Source: Pseudonocardia cypriaca (GTDB lineage: Bacteria; Actinomycetota; Actinomycetes; Mycobacteriales; Pseudonocardiaceae). From it: a stretch of DNA of 64,000 nt. The position numbers and the translations under genes were made by a program. Shown piece after piece: positions 59,013 to 64,000 of this stretch. Where the stretch lies: NCBI RefSeq assembly GCF_006717045.1, contig NZ_VFPH01000001.1, forward strand, positions 1,240,001 through 1,304,000, read 5' to 3'. A model generated the notes under the pieces. That model searched no databases. It saw only the letters and a program-made list of their open reading frames with translations, and had not been told where the DNA came from. The first letter of the stretch is position 1. Every line of letters starts with the position of its first letter.

Positions 59013-61135
59013 CCTCCACCGTTCCGTCGGTCGCCCGCGTCGACGGGCCCGAGAAGGCGTCCGGCCGCGCTCGCTATGCCGTGGAGCACCCCCTGCCCGG
59101 CGCCGCCTGGGCCTGGCCGGTCACCGCCACCGTCCCCGCGGGCCGGGTGGCCGACGTCGACCCGGAGCCCGCGCTCGCCCTGCCCGGCGTCCTTGCCGTG
59201 CTGACCCCGGACAACGTGTCCCGGCTCGACCCGGCTGGCCAGATCTCCCCGGCGCACGGCGCCGCCGTCCCGGACCTGATGGTCCTGCAGGACCACCGGA
59301 TCGCCTTCCGCGGTCAGATCGTCGCCGCCGTGGTTGCCGAGACGCTCGAACAGGCCCAGGAAGGCGCTACCCGGGTGCGGGTCACCGAGGAGCCCGACGC
59401 TGCTCCCGCACTCACCTTCGCCGCGGACGACCCGGCCGCGGTCGTCGTCGAGATGACGAACGACCTCAGCCCGGGCCAGGTGTCCCGCGGGGACGCTGAC
59501 ACCGCATTCGCCGCGGCCGAGGTGCAGGTCGACGAGACCTACGGGACGGCAGGCCAGTTCGCGATGCCGATGGAGCCGCACGCCGCCGCGGCCACCTGGG
59601 ACGGCGACCGGCTGACCATCTACTGCTCCGACCAGGGGCCCAGCTGGACCGCGACGACCCTCGCCAGCCTGCTGGGCGTCCCGGTCGACGACGTCGAGGT
59701 CGTCGCCGAGTACGTCGGCGGCGGTTTCGGGTCCAAGGCCGCGCCCCGCCCACCGATCATGCTGGCCGCGCTGGCGGCCCGGCACGTGGGCCGGCCGGTC
59801 AAGGTGGCGCTCGATCGACCCCAGTCCGTCGACCTGACCACCTACCGCAGCCCCTCGCGGCAGCGGCTGCGCCTCGGGGCGAGCCGGGACGGCGACATCA
59901 CTGCGCTGATCCACGAGGCCACCGGGCAGACCTCCCGGCTCGTCACCTACGCCGACCAGACGGTCACCCCGTCCCGGCTGCTCTACGACGTGCCCGACTG
60001 CCGCACGACGACCTCGGCCGTGCCGCTGGACGTCAGCACGCCCGGCTGGGTTCGCGCGCCCGGCGAGGCCCCCGGCATGTTCGCTCTGGAGTCGGCCGTC
60101 GACGAGCTGGCCGGGCAACTGGGCATCGACCCCGTCGAACTGCGGGTCCGCAACGAGCCGGCGGTCGATCCGGCGACCGGGCACCCGTTCAGCAGCCGCC
60201 GGCTGGTGGAGTGCCTGCGCGCGGGCGCCGAGAGGTTCGGCTGGGCGCAGCGGACCGGCCCGGACCGTGTCCGACGCACCGGCCGGTGGCTGCACGGGGT
60301 CGGGGTGGCCTCGGCCGTCTACCCGGTCATGACGTTCCCGGCGACGGCGACGGCGTCGATCGGGTCGTCCGGTCCGGCGGTCGTGGAGATCGGCGCCGCC
60401 GACATCGGCACCGGGGCCCGCACGGTCCTGCACCAGCTCGCTGCCGAGGCGCTCGACGTGTCGATGGACGAGGTCGAGCTGCGTATCGGCCGTTCGTCGC
60501 TGCCCGAGGCGCCGTTCGCCGGTGGATCGATGGGCACCGGTTCCTGGGGGTGGGCCATCCAGGGCGCCTGCGAGGAGCTGACCAAGGCGATCGCCGCCGC
60601 GGGCGGTGCCGTCCCCCAGGAGGGGTTGTCGGCCCACTTCGACACCACCGAGGCCATCGGCGCCATGGGTGCCTACTCGCGGCACAGCTACGGTGCCCAC
60701 TTCGCGCAGGTCCGGGTCGACCAGGACACCGGCGAGGTGCGGGTCGACCGCGTGCTCGGGATGTTCGGCGCCGGACGCATCATCAACCCGGCGACTGCGC
60801 GCTCGCAGATCGTCGGTGCGATGACCATGGGGCTGGGCATGGCCCTGATGGAGGCCGCCGAAGCCGATCACCGCTTCGGTGGTTGGACCACCCGGGATCT
60901 GGCCGGCTACCACGTACCGGCACACGCCGACATCGGCGAGTTCGAGGTCGTCTTCCTTCCCGAGCGGGACGGCCAGATCGGTCCGGTCGCGGGCAAGGGG
61001 GTCGGGGAGATCGGCATCGTCGGGGTCACCGCCGCCATCACCAACGCCATCCACCACGCGACCGGGATCCGGGTCCGCGACCTGCCCGCCACCCCCGACA
61101 AGCTCCTGCCCGGTCTGCTCGCTGCGCAGCGCTGA
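59009..61135 (+). CDS. Molybdenum hydroxylase large subunit, operon 2
   Basis: 708 aa. RVDGPEKASGRARYAVEH at the start, EYVGGGFGSKAAPRPP for the molybdopterin cofactor, GWVRAPGEAPGMFALE, and active-site Glu667 in GKGVGEIGIVG. About 50 residues shorter than the operon 1 subunit. Oxidises an aldehyde or heteroaromatic carbon; substrate unknown. Ends the three-subunit unit; a DDN-type gene follows after 31 bp. Confidence 0.93.
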   Translation: MTSTVPSVARVDGPEKASGRARYAVEHPLPGAAWAWPVTATVPAGRVADVDPEPALALPGVLAVLTPDNVSRLDPAGQISPAHGAAVPDLMVLQDHRIAFRGQIVAAVVAETLEQAQEGATRVRVTEEPDAAPALTFAADDPAAVVVEMTNDLSPGQVSRGDADTAFAAAEVQVDETYGTAGQFAMPMEPHAAAATWDGDRLTIYCSDQGPSWTATTLASLLGVPVDDVEVVAEYVGGGFGSKAAPRPPIMLAALAARHVGRPVKVALDRPQSVDLTTYRSPSRQRLRLGASRDGDITALIHEATGQTSRLVTYADQTVTPSRLLYDVPDCRTTTSAVPLDVSTPGWVRAPGEAPGMFALESAVDELAGQLGIDPVELRVRNEPAVDPATGHPFSSRRLVECLRAGAERFGWAQRTGPDRVRRTGRWLHGVGVASAVYPVMTFPATATASIGSSGPAVVEIGAADIGTGARTVLHQLAAEALDVSMDEVELRIGRSSLPEAPFAGGSMGTGSWGWAIQGACEELTKAIAAAGGAVPQEGLSAHFDTTEAIGAMGAYSRHSYGAHFAQVRVDQDTGEVRVDRVLGMFGAGRIINPATARSQIVGAMTMGLGMALMEAAEADHRFGGWTTRDLAGYHVPAHADIGEFEVVFLPERDGQIGPVAGKGVGEIGIVGVTAAITNAIHHATGIRVRDLPATPDKLLPGLLAAQR

Positions 61136-61166
61136 CGGTCACCCGTGAACCCATCGGAGAACCATC

Positions 61167-61595
61167 ATGGTCCCTGCCGTAGCAGCGGCTCTGGCCATCA
61201 CCCCGGCCTCGTCCGCCCGGGCCCGCACCGTCGACATCACCACGACCGGGGCCCGCACGGGCCGGTCGCGCCGGATCGAGATCTGGTTCTGGCGCGCCCA
61301 CGGCCGCATCTACCTCAGCTCGAACCCGCCGGTCCGGCGCAGCTGGTTCGCCAACCTCCTCGCCAACCCGAACTTCACCTTCCACCTCAAGAACGGGGTG
61401 CGCGCCGACCTGCCGGCCGTCGCAACGCCGGTGCGTGACCCGGAGCAGCGTGCTGCGGTGTTCCAGTCGTTCATCGACGACCTCAACCAGCCCGCCAACC
61501 CCGCCGGTCTGCCGCAGCCGGTGGCGCCGCTGGATGAGTGGATGACCGGCAGCCCGCTGGTGCTGGTGGAGTTTCCCACGGTGAGCCGGCCCTGA
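61167..61595 (+). CDS. Deazaflavin (F420)-dependent nitroreductase family protein
   Basis: 142 aa, DDN/DUF385 fold. TVDITTTGARTGRSRRIEIW followed by FWRAHGRIYLSS, RSWFANLLANPNFTFHLK and DEWMTGSPLVLVEFP. Actinobacterial members bind F420 and reduce quinones, nitro groups or unsaturated ketones. ATG 61167 behind GGAGAA. Last gene before a strong bidirectional hairpin. Confidence 0.82.
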   Translation: MVPAVAAALAITPASSARARTVDITTTGARTGRSRRIEIWFWRAHGRIYLSSNPPVRRSWFANLLANPNFTFHLKNGVRADLPAVATPVRDPEQRAAVFQSFIDDLNQPANPAGLPQPVAPLDEWMTGSPLVLVEFPTVSRP

Positions 61596-61610
61596 CCGGC
61601 GCCGCGGCGG

Positions 61611-61637
61611 CCCGGCCGGCCCCACTCGCCGGCCGGG
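61611..61637. terminator. 10-bp hairpin between convergent genes
   Basis: CCCGGCCGGC-cccactc-GCCGGCCGGG, a perfect 10-bp stem with a 7-nt loop, 16 bp after the DDN-type stop and facing the TetR gene from the other side. Likely terminates the plus-strand operon. Confidence 0.6.
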
Positions 61638-61776
61638 ATCCGGGCGGTGCTGCTGGCCGCCGGGTTCCTAACTCCCTGATGCAGACCCTGGTGCTGCCGG
61701 CGCAGCCGGCCGGCAGGAACTCGATGTCATCGACGAAACGCACAGCCGGTTCCTGCTCGCCTACCGCTGCACCTGT

Positions 61777-62388
61777 TCACCTGGCCTTGAGTCGATTCCG
61801 GTTGGCCACCAGAACCTCGTCCGACAGGTCCGGGGCGACGTCGACGATGGCACGGGAGAGGAGCAGTGCGCCGACCATCTGACTGAACAGCGCCACCGCC
61901 TGCTCCCTGGCCTCGGCAGGACTGATCTCGGTACCGGACTCGCAGCCGTATTCGATCAACATGGCCGCGATGGCGTCGAAGTAGCCGTCCAGGCCCCGGC
62001 GGTACTCGGCTTGAGCGGCGGCGCCGTGGCGGCCGGCGTCGGAGACGAGGGCGGCCGAGGGGCATCCGATCTCGGGGTGGTCGCGATGCTCGGCGTCGAC
62101 GTATTGATCGATCATGTCGTGCAGGGCCGCGCGAGCCGAGCGGGGGTGTGCCGCGCGGATGGCGGCGAGCGCCGCCAGCGAGTCGGTGAAGCCCTGGCGC
62201 AGGACCTCGATGGCGAGGTCGTCCTTGGAGGCGAAGTGGTTGTAGAAGCCGCCGTGGGTCATGCCGGCCGATTTCATCAACCCTTCGATGCCCATGCCGT
62301 CGATGCCGCGCAGCCGAAATCCCTCGCCGGCCGCGGCCAGGATCCTCTCGCGGTTGAGCCGCTTCTGCTCCCGTGTGACGCGGGGCAC
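61777..62388 (-). CDS. TetR-family regulator
   Basis: 203 aa. HTH about 33-55: GIEGLMKSAGMTHGGFYNHF then ASKDDLAIEVL, the AcrR/NemR-like pattern. Of two GTG candidates, 62388 is chosen because GGGGAGG lies eight bases upstream; with 62397 the spacing would be about one base. Divergent from the F420-reductase-like gene, whose promoter carries two copies of CATCAAAC; the likely target. Confidence 0.87.
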   Translation of the reverse strand: MPRVTREQKRLNRERILAAAGEGFRLRGIDGMGIEGLMKSAGMTHGGFYNHFASKDDLAIEVLRQGFTDSLAALAAIRAAHPRSARAALHDMIDQYVDAEHRDHPEIGCPSAALVSDAGRHGAAAQAEYRRGLDGYFDAIAAMLIEYGCESGTEISPAEAREQAVALFSQMVGALLLSRAIVDVAPDLSDEVLVANRNRLKAR

Positions 62389-62448
62389 GTCGACCACCTC
62401 CCCGGACGGAGATCCTCCTGGACGCAGGCGAAGTCTAGCCGGTTCCGA

Positions 62449-62466
62449 TGATGGCCACCATCAAAC
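62449..62466. promoter_or_regulatory. TetR operator candidate upstream
   Basis: TGATGG-cca-CCATCA (62449-62463), a perfect 6-bp dyad extended by AAC. The half-site CATCAAAC (62459-62466) recurs at 62530-62537, directly after the -10 box, within GTTT-atcatc-AAAC. Confidence 0.5.
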
Positions 62467-62490
62467 AGGGCGACCCTGAGGACGTCTGGC

Positions 62491-62537
62491 TTGACAGCGG
62501 TAGCCGGTGACCCTATTAATGTTGTTTATCATCAAAC
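62491..62537 (+). promoter_or_regulatory. Strong sigma-70-type promoter with overlapping repressor half-site
   Basis: TTGACA (62491-62496), exactly 17 bp, then TATTAA (62514-62519). This is the best consensus promoter in the window. GTTTATCATCAAAC (62524-62537) covers the expected transcription start. GGGAG at 62541-62545 serves the GTG at 62551. Confidence 0.72.
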
Positions 62538-62550
62538 GTAGGGAGTCGTC

Positions 62551-63144
62551 GTGAGGTTCGGGACCATCGGCGCCGGGGCGGTCGCGCAGGCCATCGCCGG
62601 TCATCTCGTGACGGCAGGGCACACGGTGACCCTGAGCAACAGCCGCGGCCCGGACACGCTGCTCGACGTCGTGGCGCAGCTGGGACCATCGGCGGGCGCG
62701 GCCACGGTCGAGGAAGCCGCCACCGCCGACATGGTGTTCCTGACCGTGAGGTGGCCGCAGGTCGGCGAAGCATTGGCCGGGCTTCCACCGTGGGACGGCC
62801 GCATCCTGGTGGACACGACCAACCAGATACCGACGTCGCCGAGCGTCGCCGATCTCGGTGTGGCGACACCGAGTGAGTTCGTCGCGAAGCGGGCCCCGGG
62901 CGCACACGTGGTCAAGGCGTTCAACACCCTCTACGCCCGGTACATCGCCGACGACCCCCGGCACCCGGCAGGACGGCAACTGCTGTTCTACGCCGGCGAC
63001 GACACCGTCGCCAAGGCCACGTTCCACGACGTCGCCGACAGCATGGGGTTCGCGCCGGTCGATGCGGGATCGCTGCGCGAGGGCGGCCGGCTGATGCAGA
63101 TCGGTGGCCCGCTCTCGGCCCTGCACGCCCTGAAGCAGGACTGA
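62551..63144 (+). CDS. NADPH-dependent F420 reductase-like Rossmann protein
   Basis: 197 aa. GTIGAGAVAQAIAGHLVTAG with NSRGP for NADP, VFLTVRWPQVGEAL, VKAFNTLYARYIADDP and RQLLFYAGDD. Resembles Fno/NPQ-type proteins (COG2085) that transfer hydride between NADPH and F420 or act on quinones. GTG start. Likely induced when the divergent TetR leaves its operators. Confidence 0.83.
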   Translation: MRFGTIGAGAVAQAIAGHLVTAGHTVTLSNSRGPDTLLDVVAQLGPSAGAATVEEAATADMVFLTVRWPQVGEALAGLPPWDGRILVDTTNQIPTSPSVADLGVATPSEFVAKRAPGAHVVKAFNTLYARYIADDPRHPAGRQLLFYAGDDTVAKATFHDVADSMGFAPVDAGSLREGGRLMQIGGPLSALHALKQD

Positions 63145-63165
63145 CCCGGAGGGAACGGGCACGGC

Positions 63166-64000
63166 ATGAAAGCACTCGCCTACGAGAAGGCGCACCCGCT
63201 CGACGCCTTCGCCATAAGCCTGGACGATATTGCCGAACCAGAGCCGCGTGACGGTGACCTGCTGGTCGAGGTACGCGCGATCGGCATCAACCCGGGCGAG
63301 ACCGCGATCCGGCAGACCCGCAGCGCCGACCCCGGCGGCCGCGTCGTCCTCGGGTGGGAGTTCGCCGGGGTCGTCGTCGCAACCGGGCCCGCGACCGCCG
63401 GGTTCGCGGTCGGGGACCGGGTGATGGGCACCGGCGACATCACTCGCGACGGCGGCTGGGCCGAGCGCGTCGCAGTCGACCACCGGGTCGTCGCCACGAT
63501 CGCCGACGAACTCACCTTCGCCGACGCCGCGTCCCTGCCCATCGGCGTGCTCACCGCCTGGGAGGCACTCTTCCGCGACCAGGACACCCTGCCCGCCGGT
63601 GTCGAGAACGTCCTGGTCATAGGCGGCGCCGGCGGTGTGGGCTCGATGGCCACGCAGCTGCTGAAGGCGTGGACGTCGGCGTTCGTGATCAGCACGGCCT
63701 CCCGGCCCGAGTCACGGGAGTGGGCCACCGCGATGGGGGCCGACCTCGTCGTCGATCACCACGTCGACCTGGCCACGCAGCTGCGCGGAGCCGGGATCGA
63801 CGACGTCGATCTGGTGTTCTCCACCTCGGACACCGGCCGCCGCTTGGCATCGATCGTCGAGGTGCTGCGCCCCTTCGGACACCTGGCCTTCATCGACTCC
63901 CCCGGCCAGTTGGACGTGGAGACGTTCGTCGGCAAGTCGCTGTCGCTGCACAGCGAGATGGTGTTCAGCAAGATCGTCGCCGGCCGCGACGCCAGCAGCC
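63166..64000 (+). CDS. Zinc-less alcohol dehydrogenase/quinone oxidoreductase (MDR family), partial at right edge
   Basis: 278 codons visible, no stop before the window ends. MKALAYEKAHPLDAFAISL, GINPGETAIRQ, LGWEFAGVVVATG (GroES-like fold), then VLVIGGAGGVGSMATQLLKA for NADPH. Residues binding catalytic zinc are absent, as in quinone oxidoreductases. GGAGGG lies about 13 bases before the ATG, rather far. Follows the F420-reductase-like gene by 21 bp, so both share the strong promoter. Confidence 0.9.
   Translation, partial: MKALAYEKAHPLDAFAISLDDIAEPEPRDGDLLVEVRAIGINPGETAIRQTRSADPGGRVVLGWEFAGVVVATGPATAGFAVGDRVMGTGDITRDGGWAERVAVDHRVVATIADELTFADAASLPIGVLTAWEALFRDQDTLPAGVENVLVIGGAGGVGSMATQLLKAWTSAFVISTASRPESREWATAMGADLVVDHHVDLATQLRGAGIDDVDLVFSTSDTGRRLASIVEVLRPFGHLAFIDSPGQLDVETFVGKSLSLHSEMVFSKIVAGRDASS

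Noticed and set aside
1..64000. CRISPR arrays, tRNA/rRNA genes, complete insertion sequences, prophage genes
   Set aside because: No regularly spaced repeats, cloverleaf-like or rRNA sequences, or transposase/phage motifs were seen; only a recombinase remnant at 50.2 kb.

Overview
The window is about 64 kb of very GC-rich DNA, densely packed with genes that often overlap by 1-8 bp and frequently use GTG starts. Together with CtpH/CtpI-like P-type ATPases, mycobacterial-type [3Fe-4S] ferredoxins, a deazaflavin-type oxidoreductase and many TetR/GntR/MarR regulators, this points to an actinobacterium, most likely Pseudonocardiaceae-like; the genus is inference. No rRNA, tRNA, CRISPR array, prophage or intact insertion sequence was seen.

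Layout. (1) 1-10.6 kb: one-carbon and quaternary-amine catabolism. glyA-soxB-soxD-soxA (minus) faces a GntR gene. An IclR gene faces a Rieske ferredoxin, its reductase, a Rieske oxygenase and a BCCT carrier. The likely flow is uptake of a betaine-like compound, oxidative N-demethylation, sarcosine to glycine, and glycine to serine. (2) 10.7-19.2 kb: a giant P-type ATPase with a small membrane partner, a PPOX-fold protein, an acyltransferase-like membrane protein, and decayed DNA. (3) 19.2-30 kb: a seven-gene coupled minus operon (flavin hydroxylase, alpha/beta hydrolase, SnoaL-like, FAH-like, cupin, DUF3500, CaiB-type CoA transferase) facing a GntR gene and a ferredoxin/reductase/P450 operon. 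The two operons share an 11-nt promoter motif. (4) 30-36 kb: a gentisate-type pathway (hydroxybenzoate hydroxylase, gentisate dioxygenase, acylpyruvate hydrolase) with a double-length MarR protein, a LysR and a second MarR. (5) 36-42 kb: a PaoABC-like molybdenum hydroxylase with a CocE/S15-type hydrolase, then TetR and an epimerase with two clear operators between them. (6) 43-50 kb: SnoaL-like proteins, a bicupin dioxygenase, a BKACE enzyme, a resorcylate-decarboxylase-like amidohydrolase, an MHS-type transporter and an FMN reductase, plus a decayed P450-ferredoxin. (7) 50-53.6 kb: a recombinase remnant, TetR/epimerase and a PucR regulator. (8) 53.8-61.6 kb: an aldolase, MFS carrier, unusual BKACE-family protein, second molybdenum hydroxylase and a DDN-type protein. 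(9) 61.8-64 kb: TetR, an F420-reductase-like protein and a truncated zinc-less alcohol dehydrogenase/quinone reductase.

From about 19 kb onward the window reads as a mosaic catabolic island for aromatic or oxygenated acids. The strongest signals not explained by gene calls are: a conserved promoter cassette of about 105 bp present three times (near 29.1, 43.5 and 47.0 kb) with exactly 75 bp from its core to the start codon in two copies; a single-chain tandem MarR repressor; a BKACE-family protein that keeps the zinc His-x-His but lacks three other family residues; and the DUF3500 operon sharing a regulatory motif with a P450 system. The substrates of these pathways cannot be read from sequence alone.
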